Source: an uncultured Phascolarctobacterium sp.
GTDB taxonomy: Bacteria; Bacillota; Negativicutes; Acidaminococcales; Acidaminococcaceae
DNA length: 64,000 nt
Assembly: GCA_900547415.1 (NCBI GenBank)
Contig: URGS01000006.1
Span: 28,398 to 92,397 of the forward strand
Direction: 5' to 3'
Shown here: in pieces, positions 40,118 through 49,701 of the stretch
How the letters are laid out: each line of letters begins with the position of its first letter
Position numbering within the stretch: position 1 is the stretch's first letter
Notes under the pieces: model-generated
The model's database searches: none
Told to the model about the DNA's origin: nothing
What the model saw: the letters and a program-made list of their open reading frames with translations, nothing else
Translations under genes and position numbers: made by a program

Positions 40118-40405
40118 TTATTTTGCACGCTCTAAAATTTCAACTACACGCCAGCATTTGTCTTTGGACAGAGGACGAGTTTGCATAATTTCAACTACGT
40201 CGCCAATGCGTGCATCGTTGTTTTCGTCATGAGCTTTTAATCTAATAGTATGTTGTACGCCTTTTTTGTACAGCGGATGCTGAACGAAACGTTCTACTGC
40301 AACTACGACAGTTTTCTGCATTTTATCGCTGACAACTTTACCAATACGGGTAACACGTGCGTTTCTTTCTTCGGTCACGACTGTTTCCTCCTTGTTAATC
40401 TTCAA
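40118..40405 (-). CDS. rpsQ: 30S ribosomal protein S17
   Basis: Encodes 95 aa; the core begins RNARVTRIGKVVSDKMQKTV. The first eight residues extend beyond the usual start, but AACAAGGAG lies upstream of an in-frame start near 40396 as well. An OB-fold primary rRNA binder. Confidence 0.95.
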   Translation of the reverse strand: MKINKEETVVTEERNARVTRIGKVVSDKMQKTVVVAVERFVQHPLYKKGVQHTIRLKAHDENNDARIGDVVEIMQTRPLSKDKCWRVVEILERAK

Positions 40406-40410
40406 AACAA

Positions 40411-40605
40411 TTATGCCTTCAGTTCGCGTTCGCGCTGGATTGTTTTGATACGGGCAATGGATTTCTTTACGTCACGAATTTTCATCGGGTTTTCACATTG
40501 ACCGGTTGCCATTTGAAAACGCAGATTGAAGAGTTCCTTTTTTAAATCTGCCAATTTGGTGTCTAACTCAGCAGCAGACAATTCACGAATTTCTGTTGTT
40601 TTCAT
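40411..40605 (-). CDS. rpmC: 50S ribosomal protein L29
   Basis: Encodes 64 aa: MKTTEIRELSAAELDTKLAD, a two-helix hairpin at the exit tunnel rim. Its ATG overlaps the rplP stop (TAATG). Confidence 0.96.
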   Translation of the reverse strand: MKTTEIRELSAAELDTKLADLKKELFNLRFQMATGQCENPMKIRDVKKSIARIKTIQRERELKA

Positions 40606-41057
40606 TAAGCTTCACCACCCTTTTCTTGTGCGGCAGCTTCAGCTTCCTGTTGTGCGCGGGTCACAAATTTGCATTTGATAGGCAGTTTGTGGCTAGCAAG
40701 ACGCATAGCTTCTTTTGCAACTTCTTCAGCTACACCATTCATCTCGAACAGCACGCGACCAGGTTTAACTACTGCTACCCAGTACTCCGGAGAACCTTTA
40801 CCAGAACCCATACGAGTCTCTGCCGGTTTTGCAGTGATCGGTTTATCCGGGAAAATTTGAATCCAAACTTGACCGCCACGTTTGATGTAACGGGTCATAG
40901 CAATACGAGCAGCCTCGATTTGACGGTTGGTTACCCAAGCAGGCTCCAATGCTACCAGGCCGAAATCGCCATGAGCGATGCGGTTACCACGCATTGCGCG
41001 ACCGGTCATACGACCTCTATGTTGTTTACGATGTTTAACTCTCTTCGGTAATAACAT
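40605..41057 (-). CDS. rplP: 50S ribosomal protein L16
   Basis: Encodes 150 aa. MLLPKRVKHRKQHRGRM and GKGSPEYWVAVVKPGRVLFE are diagnostic. It contacts A-site tRNA. The C-terminal 13 residues are an alanine/glutamate extension. Confidence 0.97.
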   Translation of the reverse strand: MLLPKRVKHRKQHRGRMTGRAMRGNRIAHGDFGLVALEPAWVTNRQIEAARIAMTRYIKRGGQVWIQIFPDKPITAKPAETRMGSGKGSPEYWVAVVKPGRVLFEMNGVAEEVAKEAMRLASHKLPIKCKFVTRAQQEAEAAAQEKGGEA

Positions 41058-41063
41058 ATCAGA

Positions 41064-41732
41064 TTATGCCTCCTTTGCCGGAGCAGCTTTAACTGCTACT
41101 TTGCTCTCAGGAAGGACTTCGCCTTTGTAAATCCATACCTTCACGCCGATACGGCCATAGGTGGTATGTGCTTCTGCAGTGCCATAGTCGATGTCAGCAC
41201 GCAGAGTGTGCAGAGGAATGCTGCCTTCGCGATAGCTTTCGCTACGAGCGATTTCAGCGCCGCCCAAACGACCGCCACAGGTGATTTTGATACCTTTAGC
41301 GCCCATACGCATAGTACGGCCAACACATTGTTTCATAGCACGGCGGAATGCGATACGGCGTTCCAGCTGAGCTGCAATGTTCTCTGCAACCAAAGTTGCG
41401 TCCATATCCGGGGTTTTAACTTCAACAATGTTGATTTCAACTGCGCTATCAGTCATTTTCTTCAGGTCTTCTTTCAGCAGTTCAATGTTGCTGCCTTGAC
41501 GACCGATTACCATACCAGGTTTAGCAGTATGGATGGAAATGCGGGCTTTATTGGATGCGCGTTCAATTTCTACTTTAGAAATGCCGGACAGGAACTGTTT
41601 TTCTTTAATAAATTCACGGATTTTGATGTCTTCTAACAGATATTTCTCATAATCTCTATCAGCGTACCATTTGGAATCCCAACCTTTGATAACGCCAACG
41701 CGGAGACCATGCGGATTAACTTTTTGACCCAC
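41064..41732 (-). CDS. rpsC: 30S ribosomal protein S3
   Basis: Encodes 222 aa. KH domain with VIGRQGSNIELLKEDL, then the C-terminal MGAKGIKITCGGRLGGAEIA domain. It lies at the mRNA entry and has helicase-like function. A short Ala-rich tail follows. Confidence 0.97.
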   Translation of the reverse strand: MGQKVNPHGLRVGVIKGWDSKWYADRDYEKYLLEDIKIREFIKEKQFLSGISKVEIERASNKARISIHTAKPGMVIGRQGSNIELLKEDLKKMTDSAVEINIVEVKTPDMDATLVAENIAAQLERRIAFRRAMKQCVGRTMRMGAKGIKITCGGRLGGAEIARSESYREGSIPLHTLRADIDYGTAEAHTTYGRIGVKVWIYKGEVLPESKVAVKAAPAKEA

Positions 41733-41759
41733 TATCTTTTCCCTCCTTCTTATGGGATA

Positions 41760-42092
41760 TTATTTTTCTTTAACTGCTACAGTTACGTGGCTAGAACGTT
41801 TCAGAATTTTGAAAGCCTGTCCACGAGAACGAGGATGAATACGTTTCATGGTCGGGCCTTGATCTACAAAGCAGGAAGAAACGATCAGGTTATCTACGTT
41901 CATGTCATAGTTATGCTCTGCGTTAGCTACTGCACTACGCAGAACTTTTTCGATTACCTCAGAACCAACCTTCGGGGTGTGTTTGAGGATCGCGAATGCT
42001 TCACCTACGGATTTACCGCGGATCAGATTTATTACGATGCGCAGTTTGCGCGGCGCAATACGGATAAATTTTGCAATTGCTTTTGCTTCCAT
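41760..42092 (-). CDS. rplV: 50S ribosomal protein L22
   Basis: Encodes 110 aa. ARVAPRKLR-type segment appears as IRIAPRKLRIVINLIRGK and the beta hairpin as GPTMKRIHPRSRGQAF, the tip of which lines the exit tunnel. Confidence 0.97.
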   Translation of the reverse strand: MEAKAIAKFIRIAPRKLRIVINLIRGKSVGEAFAILKHTPKVGSEVIEKVLRSAVANAEHNYDMNVDNLIVSSCFVDQGPTMKRIHPRSRGQAFKILKRSSHVTVAVKEK

Positions 42093-42113
42093 GTTATTGT
42101 GCCCCCCTTTCCC

Positions 42114-42389
42114 TTATCTTAAAGAAGTGGTCTTATCTGCGTGACCTTTGTAAGTACGAGTAGGTGCGAATTCACCCAGTTTGTGGCCTACCATATCCTC
42201 GGTAACGAATACCGGAACATGTTTGCGTCCGTCATGAACCGCAATGGTGTGACCAACAAAAGACGGAATAATAGTAGAGCTGCGAGACCAGGTCTTAACA
42301 ACTTTTTTATCATTAGCGGCATTAAGCGCGTCAATCTTTTTCAAAAGACTAGCATGGACAAAAGGTCCTTTTTTAACTGATCTGGACAC
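42114..42389 (-). CDS. rpsS: 30S ribosomal protein S19
   Basis: Encodes 91 aa. MSRSVKKGPFVHASLLKKI and TWSRSSTIIPSFVGHTIAVH-type core are complete. It forms the head with S13. Confidence 0.97.
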   Translation of the reverse strand: MSRSVKKGPFVHASLLKKIDALNAANDKKVVKTWSRSSTIIPSFVGHTIAVHDGRKHVPVFVTEDMVGHKLGEFAPTRTYKGHADKTTSLR

Positions 42390-42420
42390 TAGGTTAGCCT
42401 CCTTTCCTTATCCTTTGATA

Positions 42421-43251
42421 TTATTTGGTTCTACGTTTCAGAATTAAGCGAGTAGAAGCCTTTTTCTCTTTACGGGTACGAGTACCGAATGCGCATTTAC
42501 CCCAAGGAGTAACAGGACGCTTACGACCAACAGGAGAATGGCCTTCGCCACCGCCGTGCGGATGGTCATTAGGATTCATTACTACACCACGGTTTGCAGG
42601 GCGGATACCCAGCCAACGGCTGCGGCCTGCTTTACCAATGGTAATGTTTTCAGCATCAATGTTACCAACTTGACCGATGGTTGCGCGGCAGTTGATATGT
42701 ACCTTACGGATTTCGCCGGAAGGGAGACGGAGCAGAGCGTAGTTGCCTTCTTTAGCCATCAGCTGTGCAGAAGAACCAGCACTACGTGCTAATTGGCCAC
42801 CTTTGCCAATTTTCAGCTCAACGTTGTGTACTTCAGTACCAAGAGGAATGTTTTTCAGCGGCAGGCAGTTACCAATTTTGATGTCTGCTTCAGGACCGCT
42901 TTCGATCATATCGCCAACCTTCAGGCCGAGGGGAGCGATGATGTAACGTTTTTCACCGTCAACATAGTTAACCAGTGCGATACGTGCGTTACGGTTAGGA
43001 TCGTACTCAATGGTAGCAACTTTAGCCGGAATAGCGTCTTTGTTGCGTTTGAAGTCAATGATACGATATTGTCTCTTATGGCCGCCGCCTTGATGGCGAA
43101 CAGTCATTTTACCGGTATTGTTACGGCCAGCATGTTTACCAAGTTTTTCAACAAGCGGGCGGTAGGGCTTATCAGTCGTAATCTCTTCGAAGGCAGACAC
43201 AGTAATAAAGCGTCTGGAAGGAGAATACGGATTAAAGCTTTTAATAGCCAT
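42421..43251 (-). CDS. rplB: 50S ribosomal protein L2
   Basis: Encodes 276 aa, full length. NPNDHPHGGGEGHSPVGRKR carries the His needed near the peptidyl-transferase centre. It stabilises subunit association. Confidence 0.98.
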   Translation of the reverse strand: MAIKSFNPYSPSRRFITVSAFEEITTDKPYRPLVEKLGKHAGRNNTGKMTVRHQGGGHKRQYRIIDFKRNKDAIPAKVATIEYDPNRNARIALVNYVDGEKRYIIAPLGLKVGDMIESGPEADIKIGNCLPLKNIPLGTEVHNVELKIGKGGQLARSAGSSAQLMAKEGNYALLRLPSGEIRKVHINCRATIGQVGNIDAENITIGKAGRSRWLGIRPANRGVVMNPNDHPHGGGEGHSPVGRKRPVTPWGKCAFGTRTRKEKKASTRLILKRRTK

Positions 43252-43278
43252 TTTACTTTCCTCCTTATATTACGTCAA

Positions 43279-43569
43279 TTACATTCCTTCGAAAAGGGGA
43301 ATCGTATTGCCTTCAGCAAGCTTCACGATTGCTTTCTTATAATCGGAACGTTTGCCAACATACTTACCCATACGTTTGGTTTTGCCCATTACGCGGATAG
43401 TATTTACATTAACAACTTTTACGTTGAAGATGGATTCGATAGCTTGACGAATCTCAACTTTGTTAGCAGTCAGGGGAACCTGAAAAGTATATTTGTTTTC
43501 CTGCATCATTTGAGAGGTTTTCTCGGTAATGATGGGGCGAATCAGTAAATCACGCGGTTCAGCAGCCAT
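43279..43569 (-). CDS. rplW: 50S ribosomal protein L23
   Basis: Encodes 96 aa. RDLLIRPIITEKTSQMMQE and the NKVEIRQAIESIFNVKVVNV region match. It is the docking site for SRP and trigger factor. Confidence 0.97.
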   Translation of the reverse strand: MAAEPRDLLIRPIITEKTSQMMQENKYTFQVPLTANKVEIRQAIESIFNVKVVNVNTIRVMGKTKRMGKYVGKRSDYKKAIVKLAEGNTIPLFEGM

Positions 43570-44195
43570 TATGCGAGCACCTCCTCAATTTTTTCTACAG
43601 CTTCTTTAGCAAGGATAACCTTGTTGCTGTTCAGGATATCAAAGCAGTTCAGACCCATAGTGGTGATGGTAGTTACTTTCGGCATATTACGTGCAGAGAG
43701 TTCTACGTTTTTATCAGCACCAGCGGTGATCAGCAGTGCTTTTGCGTCAGCAGCTTGGAATGCATTCAGCAGAGCTACTACGTTTTTGGTTTTCGGAGCA
43801 TCGAAGGTCAGACCTTCAACAACAACTACTTGACCTGCTGCAACTTTAGCGGAAAGTGCGCAACGCAGAGCTAAACGACGAGCTTGACGAGGCATTTTCT
43901 TTGCATAGCTGCGAGGTTGGGGACCAAAAGTGGTACCGCCGCCAACCCATACAGGAGAACGGTTAGAACCGCAGCGAGCGCGGCCAGTGCCTTTTTGTTT
44001 CCAAGGTTTACGACCACCGCCGCGAACCATGGCACGGGTTTTAGTTGCGGAAGTACCTTGACGTTGGTTAGCCAGTTGCATTACAACTGCTTGATGTACA
44101 ACAGCTTCGTTGAACTCAACGCCAAATACGATTTCATTTAATTCTATTTCACCGGTAATTTCACCGGAGATATTATATACTGATAACTTCGGCAT
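43569..44195 (-). CDS. rplD: 50S ribosomal protein L4
   Basis: Encodes 208 aa from MPKLSVYN; GGAGG lies 9 nt before the ATG at 44195, so the frame's earlier start at 44204 is not used. The loop KPWKQKGTGRARCGSNRSP reaches the exit tunnel. In E. coli L4 represses the S10 operon. Confidence 0.97.
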   Translation of the reverse strand: MPKLSVYNISGEITGEIELNEIVFGVEFNEAVVHQAVVMQLANQRQGTSATKTRAMVRGGGRKPWKQKGTGRARCGSNRSPVWVGGGTTFGPQPRSYAKKMPRQARRLALRCALSAKVAAGQVVVVEGLTFDAPKTKNVVALLNAFQAADAKALLITAGADKNVELSARNMPKVTTITTMGLNCFDILNSNKVILAKEAVEKIEEVLA

Positions 44196-44224
44196 TAGAA
44201 GCATCCTCCTTTCTTTCGCTTATC

Positions 44225-44866
44225 TTATTTATTCGGTTTTACGGTTTCTTTCAGGACTACAAAAGAACCTGCAGCACCCGGAATAGCACCTTTAACCAGG
44301 ATAAGATTACGTTCAGCATCTACCTTAACTACGGTCAGACGTTGAACAGTTGCATTTACGCCACCCATACGGCCAGGCAGTTTTTTGCCTTTGATTACGC
44401 GGCCGCCAGGACCGGAATGCATGGGACCCATAGAACCAGGCTCACGATGAGATTTAGAACCGTGTTTCATAGGACCACGAGCGAAATTGTGACGCTTAAT
44501 AGTGCCTGCGAAACCTTTGCCGCGGGAAACGCCAGAAGCGTCGATTAATTCACCTGCAGCAAAAATGTCAGCGGTAATTTTGTCGCCGACTGTATATTCA
44601 GAAGGAGCAGACAAACGCAATTCTCTGACAAATTTAACCGGTGCTACACCAGCTTTGTCAAAATGGCCTTTCATCGGTTTGGTGGTGTGTTTTTCTTTCA
44701 TTTCGCCGAAACCGATTTGTACAGCATTATAACCGTCTGTTTCTTCGGTTTTGTTTTGAAGTACAACGCAGGGACCTGCTTCTACAACGGTAACAGGGAT
44801 CAGTCTGCCGTCTGCTTCAAAAATTTGGGTCATACCCAGTTTCTTGCCTAAGATACCTTTAGCCAT
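44225..44866 (-). CDS. rplC: 50S ribosomal protein L3
   Basis: Encodes 213 aa from MAKGILGKKLGMTQIF. The loop MGPMHSGPGGRVIKGKKLPG with the methylated-Gln region reaches the peptidyl-transferase centre. An early assembly protein. Confidence 0.97.
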   Translation of the reverse strand: MAKGILGKKLGMTQIFEADGRLIPVTVVEAGPCVVLQNKTEETDGYNAVQIGFGEMKEKHTTKPMKGHFDKAGVAPVKFVRELRLSAPSEYTVGDKITADIFAAGELIDASGVSRGKGFAGTIKRHNFARGPMKHGSKSHREPGSMGPMHSGPGGRVIKGKKLPGRMGGVNATVQRLTVVKVDAERNLILVKGAIPGAAGSFVVLKETVKPNK

Positions 44867-44881
44867 CATTGCACCTCCTCC

Positions 44882-45193
44882 TTACAGTTTAATTTCGATA
44901 TCTACGCCAGCGGGAAGATCAAGACGCATCAGAGCATCTACGGTCTTTGCGGTGGGTTCCAGAATGTCAACAAGTCTTTTATGAGTACGCATTTCGAATT
45001 GCTCACGAGAGTCTTTGTTTACATGAGGGGAACGCAGAATAGTATAAATGTTCTTCTCAGTAGGAAGGGGAATAGGACCGGATACTTGAGCACCGGTATT
45101 CTTTGCAGTTTCAACGATCTTTGCAGCACTTTGATCCAGTGCTTTGTGGTCATACGCTTTCAGGCGTATTCTAATCTTTTTAGACTTAGCCAT
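44882..45193 (-). CDS. rpsJ: 30S ribosomal protein S10
   Basis: Encodes 103 aa from MAKSKKIRIRLKAYDHKALD; TTTTAGGAGGAAAATTTTTA precedes the ATG. The longer frame to 45274 covers the leader. S10 also acts with NusB in antitermination. First gene of the S10 operon. Confidence 0.97.
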   Translation of the reverse strand: MAKSKKIRIRLKAYDHKALDQSAAKIVETAKNTGAQVSGPIPLPTEKNIYTILRSPHVNKDSREQFEMRTHKRLVDILEPTAKTVDALMRLDLPAGVDIEIKL

Positions 45194-45346
45194 TAAAAAT
45201 TTTCCTCCTAAAATCGCCCAGTTTCTATGAACGGACATACTCCGTGAAAATCTCCCTGTCACACAGGCAAGCAACCTTTCACATCATCGCAGGGCCATAC
45301 CAATAAACATAAGAATATGAGGGGGACTTGGTGCCCCCCTCATATT
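45194..45346 (-). promoter_or_regulatory. tuf-rpsJ intercistronic leader with strong hairpin
   Basis: AATATGAGGGGG/CCCCCTCATATT (45314-45325 and 45335-45346) is a 12-bp stem just after tuf with only a weak T-run (CTTATGTTTATT), so it probably attenuates rather than ends transcription. Two small hairpins (CCTG-TGTGA-CAGG; CGGA-GTATG-TCCG) follow before rpsJ. Possibly the S10 leader; no clear -10/-35 pair is seen. Confidence 0.6.
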
Positions 45347-45372
45347 AGGGAACTTACTTAAAAACTTAAGAA

Positions 45373-46563
45373 TTAAGCTTCTTCAACTTCGGATACAACG
45401 CCAGCGCCAACGGTACGGCCGCCTTCACGGATAGCGAAACGCAGACCTTTTTCGATAGCGATCGGGGTGATCAGTTCAACTTCCATGGTTACGTTATCGC
45501 CAGGCATTACCATTTCGATGCCTTCAGGAAGTTCAGTTACACCAGTAACGTCGGTGGTACGGAAGTAGAATTGGGGACGATAGCCGTTGAAGAACGGAGT
45601 ATGACGGCCACCCTCTTCTTTAGTCAGTACATAAACTTCACCTTTGAATTTGGTGTGGGGATGAATGGAACCGGGTTTGGACAGTACTTGACCACGCTCG
45701 ATTTCTTTACGGTCAATACCACGCAGCAGGCAACCTACGTTATCGCCAGCAACTGCTTCGTCCAGCAGTTTGCGGAACATTTCAACGCCAGTTACAACGG
45801 TGGATTTCTTTTCTTCTTTCATGCCAACGATTTCAATGGTGTCGCCAACTTTAACAGTACCACGCTCAACACGGCCAGTAGCAACGGTACCACGACCAGT
45901 GATGGTGAATACGTCTTCGACAGGCATCAGGAAGGGTTTGTCGGTAGCACGTTCCGGCAGGGGAATGTAGTTATCAACAGCGTCCATCAGCTCGAGGATT
46001 TTAGCTTCGTATTTTGCGTCGCCTTCCAGAGCTTTCAGAGCGGAACCAGCAACAACAGGGATGTCATCGCCAGGGAAATCATAGGAGCTCAGCAGTTCGC
46101 GAACTTCCATTTCAACCAGTTCCAGCAGTTCTTCGTCGTCAACCATGTCAACTTTGTTCAGGAATACAACCATAGCGGGAACGCCTACTTGGCGAGCCAG
46201 CAGGATGTGCTCACGAGTTTGAGGCATCGGGCCGTCAGCTGCGGAAACAACCAGGATAGCACCGTCCATTTGAGCAGCACCGGTGATCATGTTTTTAACA
46301 TAGTCGGCGTGGCCCGGGCAGTCAACGTGTGCATAGTGACGGGTTTCGGTTTCATACTCTACGTGAGAGGTGTTGATGGTAATACCGCGTTCACGTTCTT
46401 CCGGAGCTTTATCGATCATGGAGTAGTCCATGAATTGAGCGCCGCCGCGTTCAGCCAAAACTTTGGTAATAGCTGCGGTAGTGGTGGTCTTGCCATGGTC
46501 AACGTGACCGATGGTGCCGATATTCAGATGGGGTTTAGTTCTTTCATATTTAGCTTTTGCCAT
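45373..46563 (-). CDS. tuf: Elongation factor Tu
   Basis: Encodes 396 aa. GTPase motifs GHVDHGKTT (G1, 19-27), DCPGHADY (G3, 81-88) and NKVDM (G4) are intact; domains 2 and 3 follow with PEGIEMVMPGDNV. It delivers aminoacyl-tRNA. Last gene of the str operon, 40 nt after fusA. Confidence 0.98.
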   Translation of the reverse strand: MAKAKYERTKPHLNIGTIGHVDHGKTTTTAAITKVLAERGGAQFMDYSMIDKAPEERERGITINTSHVEYETETRHYAHVDCPGHADYVKNMITGAAQMDGAILVVSAADGPMPQTREHILLARQVGVPAMVVFLNKVDMVDDEELLELVEMEVRELLSSYDFPGDDIPVVAGSALKALEGDAKYEAKILELMDAVDNYIPLPERATDKPFLMPVEDVFTITGRGTVATGRVERGTVKVGDTIEIVGMKEEKKSTVVTGVEMFRKLLDEAVAGDNVGCLLRGIDRKEIERGQVLSKPGSIHPHTKFKGEVYVLTKEEGGRHTPFFNGYRPQFYFRTTDVTGVTELPEGIEMVMPGDNVTMEVELITPIAIEKGLRFAIREGGRTVGAGVVSEVEEA

Positions 46564-46602
46564 TTGTGAAAATCCTCCTTAAAATTTTTCTTTAAACAAG
46601 GC

Positions 46603-48702
46603 TTAGTTAGTGCCTTTGTTTTTAGCAACAATTGCTTCAGCAATGTTTCTCGGAACGTCTTCGTAATGGTCAACTTCCATAGAGTAGTTGCCGCGTCCCT
46701 GAGTTTTGCTGCGCAGGTCGGTTGCATAACCGAACATTTCTGCCAGCGGAACGAAAGCATTGATTACTTGAGCACCGTTACGAGCTTCCATACCTTCGAT
46801 GCGGCCACGACGAGAGTTGATGTCGCCGATTACGTCGCCCATGTATTCTTCAGGAACGGTAACTTCTACTTTCATGTAAGGCTCAAGGATAACCGGGTTA
46901 GCTTTTTCAGCACCGGACTTGAAGCCCATGGAGCCTGCAATCTTGAAGGCCATTTCAGAGGAGTCGACTTCATGGTAAGAACCATCGTATACGGTTACCG
47001 CGATGTCAACCATCGGATAACCAGCAACTACGCCGTTCTCCATAGCTTCCTTAATACCTGCTTCGATAGGAGCAATGTATTCTTTAGGAATAGCACCGCC
47101 GACAACTTTGTTCTCAAACAGGAAGCCTTCGCCCGGTTCGCGGGGGGAGATTTCCAACCAGCAGTGACCGTATTGGCCTTTACCGCCGGATTGACGAACA
47201 AATTTACCTTCGGATTTAACAGACTTGCGAATGGTTTCACGGTAAGCAACTTGCGGGTTACCTACAGAGCAACCTACTTTGAATTCACGCAGCAGACGGT
47301 CAACAATGATGTCCAGGTGAAGCTCGCCCATACCAGAAATAATAGTTTGGGAAGTTTCGGGATCAGTGTGAACACGGAAGGTAGGATCTTCTTCTGCCAG
47401 TTTTTGCAGAGCAATACCCATTTTTTCTTGGTCTGCTTTAGTTTTAGGTTCAACTGCAACGGAGATAACGGGTTCGGGGAATACCATGGATTCCAGGATG
47501 ATTTCGTTTTTCTCATCGCAGAGAGTATCACCAGTGGTAGTATCTTTCAGGCCTACAGCAGCAGCGATATCACCAGCGTAAACCATGTCGATTTCTTCAC
47601 GGTGGTTAGCATGCATTTGCAGGATACGGCCGATACGCTCGCGTTTGCCCTTAGTGGAGTTATATACATAAGAGCCGGAGGTTAAAGTACCGGAGTATAC
47701 GCGGAAGAATGCCAGCTTACCAACGAAGGGGTCGGTAGCAATTTTGAATGCCAGTGCTGCGAAGGGAGCTTCGTCAGAGGACGGACGCTCAGCTTCTTCA
47801 CCATCAGGAAGTACGCCTTTGATGTTAGGAACATCGGTAGGAGCAGGCATAAATCTGATTACGGAATCCAGCAGAGGCTGTACGCCTTTGTTCTTGTAGG
47901 AAGAACCGCAGCATACAGGTGTCATTTTGCAAGCAATGGTTTGTTTACGGATGCCTTCGATGATTTCTTCTTCGGTCAGCTCTTCGCCTTCCAGATATTT
48001 CATCATCAGTTCGTCATCGCCTTCAGCAGCTGCCTCAATCATTGCTGCACGATATTCTTCAGCTTGATCAAGCATATCTTCAGGGATGTCTACGAAAACT
48101 TCGTTCTTGCCCAATTTGTCATCATATTTGATGGCTTTCATTTTGATGAGGTCAATCATGCCCTCGAAGGTATCTTCGAAACCGATAGGCAGCATGATGG
48201 GAACCGGGTTAGCGCCCAGACGATCTTTCATCATTTGAACAACGTTGAAGAAGTTAGCACCGGTAATATCCATTTTATTTACATATGCCATACGGGGAAC
48301 ATGGTATTTGTCAGCTTGACGCCATACGGTTTCAGACTGAGGTTCTACGCCACCTTTAGCACAGAAAACTGCAACGGAACCATCAAGTACGCGCAGGGAA
48401 CGTTCTACTTCTACAGTGAAGTCAACGTGGCCCGGGGTGTCGATGATGTTGATGCGATGTTGGTCAAATTGACCTTCAGAACCACTCCAGAAGCAGGTGG
48501 TAGCAGCGGAAGTAATGGTAATGCCGCGCTCTTGCTCTTGAACCATCCAGTCCATGGTAGCGCCACCTTCGTGAGTCTCACCGATTTTATGAACTTTACC
48601 GGTGTAGAACAGAATACGTTCGGTAGTGGTAGTTTTACCAGCATCGATGTGTGCCATGATGCCGATGTTTCTAGTTCTCTCAAGCGGAATTTGTCTGCCC
48701 AC
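46603..48702 (-). CDS. fusA: Elongation factor G
   Basis: Encodes 699 aa, full length. AHIDAGKTTTTERILFYTG, DTPGHVDF and NKMDITGANF mark the GTPase; domain IV has GKGQYGHCWLEISP with the loop reaching the decoding centre. It catalyses translocation. Confidence 0.98.
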   Translation of the reverse strand: MGRQIPLERTRNIGIMAHIDAGKTTTTERILFYTGKVHKIGETHEGGATMDWMVQEQERGITITSAATTCFWSGSEGQFDQHRINIIDTPGHVDFTVEVERSLRVLDGSVAVFCAKGGVEPQSETVWRQADKYHVPRMAYVNKMDITGANFFNVVQMMKDRLGANPVPIMLPIGFEDTFEGMIDLIKMKAIKYDDKLGKNEVFVDIPEDMLDQAEEYRAAMIEAAAEGDDELMMKYLEGEELTEEEIIEGIRKQTIACKMTPVCCGSSYKNKGVQPLLDSVIRFMPAPTDVPNIKGVLPDGEEAERPSSDEAPFAALAFKIATDPFVGKLAFFRVYSGTLTSGSYVYNSTKGKRERIGRILQMHANHREEIDMVYAGDIAAAVGLKDTTTGDTLCDEKNEIILESMVFPEPVISVAVEPKTKADQEKMGIALQKLAEEDPTFRVHTDPETSQTIISGMGELHLDIIVDRLLREFKVGCSVGNPQVAYRETIRKSVKSEGKFVRQSGGKGQYGHCWLEISPREPGEGFLFENKVVGGAIPKEYIAPIEAGIKEAMENGVVAGYPMVDIAVTVYDGSYHEVDSSEMAFKIAGSMGFKSGAEKANPVILEPYMKVEVTVPEEYMGDVIGDINSRRGRIEGMEARNGAQVINAFVPLAEMFGYATDLRSKTQGRGNYSMEVDHYEDVPRNIAEAIVAKNKGTN

Positions 48703-48737
48703 TCTTATTTCCTCCTCAATACAACTGAGTCAGGCCA

Positions 48738-49208
48738 TTACCAGCGGTAATGAGCAAATGCTTTGTTTGCTTCTGCCATCTTGTGGGTATCTTCGCGTTT
48801 CTTAACTGCAGCACCGGTACCATTGGAAGCATCCATGATTTCGCCAGCAACACGCTCGTACATGGTTTTCTCACCACGGAGACGAGAGTAGTTTACCAGC
48901 CAACGGATACCCAGGGTGGTTTTGCGGTCAGCGCGTACTTCCACAGGAACTTGGTAGTTAGCACCGCCTACACGGCGAGCACGAACTTCCAGCAACGGCA
49001 TAACGTTTTGCATTGCAGCATCGAATACTTCCAGCGGATCTTTGCCGGTTTTTGCACGAACCAGGTCGAATGCATCATATACGATACGCTCAGCTACGCC
49101 TTTTTTGCCGTCGAGCATAATTTTGTTAATGAATCTAGTTAAAAGTTTAGAACCGTACACCGGATCCGGCAGTACGTCTCTTTTAGTTACAGGGCCTTTT
49201 CTCGGCAT
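48738..49208 (-). CDS. rpsG: 30S ribosomal protein S7
   Basis: Encodes 156 aa: MPRKGPVTKRDVLPDPVYGS, beta-hairpin ARRVGGANYQVPVEVR and the C-terminal helix ending NKAFAHYRW. It nucleates the 30S head and represses the str operon in E. coli. Confidence 0.97.
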   Translation of the reverse strand: MPRKGPVTKRDVLPDPVYGSKLLTRFINKIMLDGKKGVAERIVYDAFDLVRAKTGKDPLEVFDAAMQNVMPLLEVRARRVGGANYQVPVEVRADRKTTLGIRWLVNYSRLRGEKTMYERVAGEIMDASNGTGAAVKKREDTHKMAEANKAFAHYRW

Positions 49209-49252
49209 GTGTTTCCCTCCTCTTGGATTAAATCATTCTTAAGTCTCTTTGA

Positions 49253-49633
49253 TTATTTTTTAGCTTTAGCACGTTTTGCGCCGTACTTAGAGCGAGATTG
49301 GTTGCGGTTAGCAACGCCTGCAGTATCAAGAGCACCGCGAATGATATGGTAACGCACGCCCGGAAGGTCTTTAACTCTTCCGCCTCTGATCAGAACAACA
49401 CTGTGTTCTTGAAGATTATGGCCGATACCCGGGATATAAGCAGTAACTTCGATGCCGTTGGTCAAACGTACACGAGCTACTTTACGAAGTGCAGAGTTAG
49501 GTTTTTTCGGGGTGGTGGTATACACACGAGTGCAAACGCCACGTTTTTGCGGGCATTCTTTCAATGCCGGGGAACTGGATTTATATTTCAGATCCTCTCT
49601 GCCTTTACGTACCAGTTGGTTAATTGTAGGCAT
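49253..49633 (-). CDS. rpsL: 30S ribosomal protein S12
   Basis: Encodes 126 aa. The loop TTPKKPNSALRKVARVRLTN with Lys-43-equivalent unchanged is the streptomycin-sensitive sequence; GGRVKDLPGVRYHIIRG is the other decoding loop. GGAGGTGCCGATATG supports the start. Confidence 0.97.
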   Translation of the reverse strand: MPTINQLVRKGREDLKYKSSSPALKECPQKRGVCTRVYTTTPKKPNSALRKVARVRLTNGIEVTAYIPGIGHNLQEHSVVLIRGGRVKDLPGVRYHIIRGALDTAGVANRNQSRSKYGAKRAKAKK

Positions 49634-49701
49634 ATCGGCACCTCCTTTCCAAACAATTAGATTTTAATGATTATAAAAACTCAGCCTTCGCCAAGCCCTT
49701 A

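Noticed and set aside
45571..46569. A 332-codon plus-strand frame opposite tuf, and similar long frames opposite fusA and rplC
   Set aside because: They are antisense to highly codon-biased genes, which leaves stops rare on the other strand; no ribosome sites or families.
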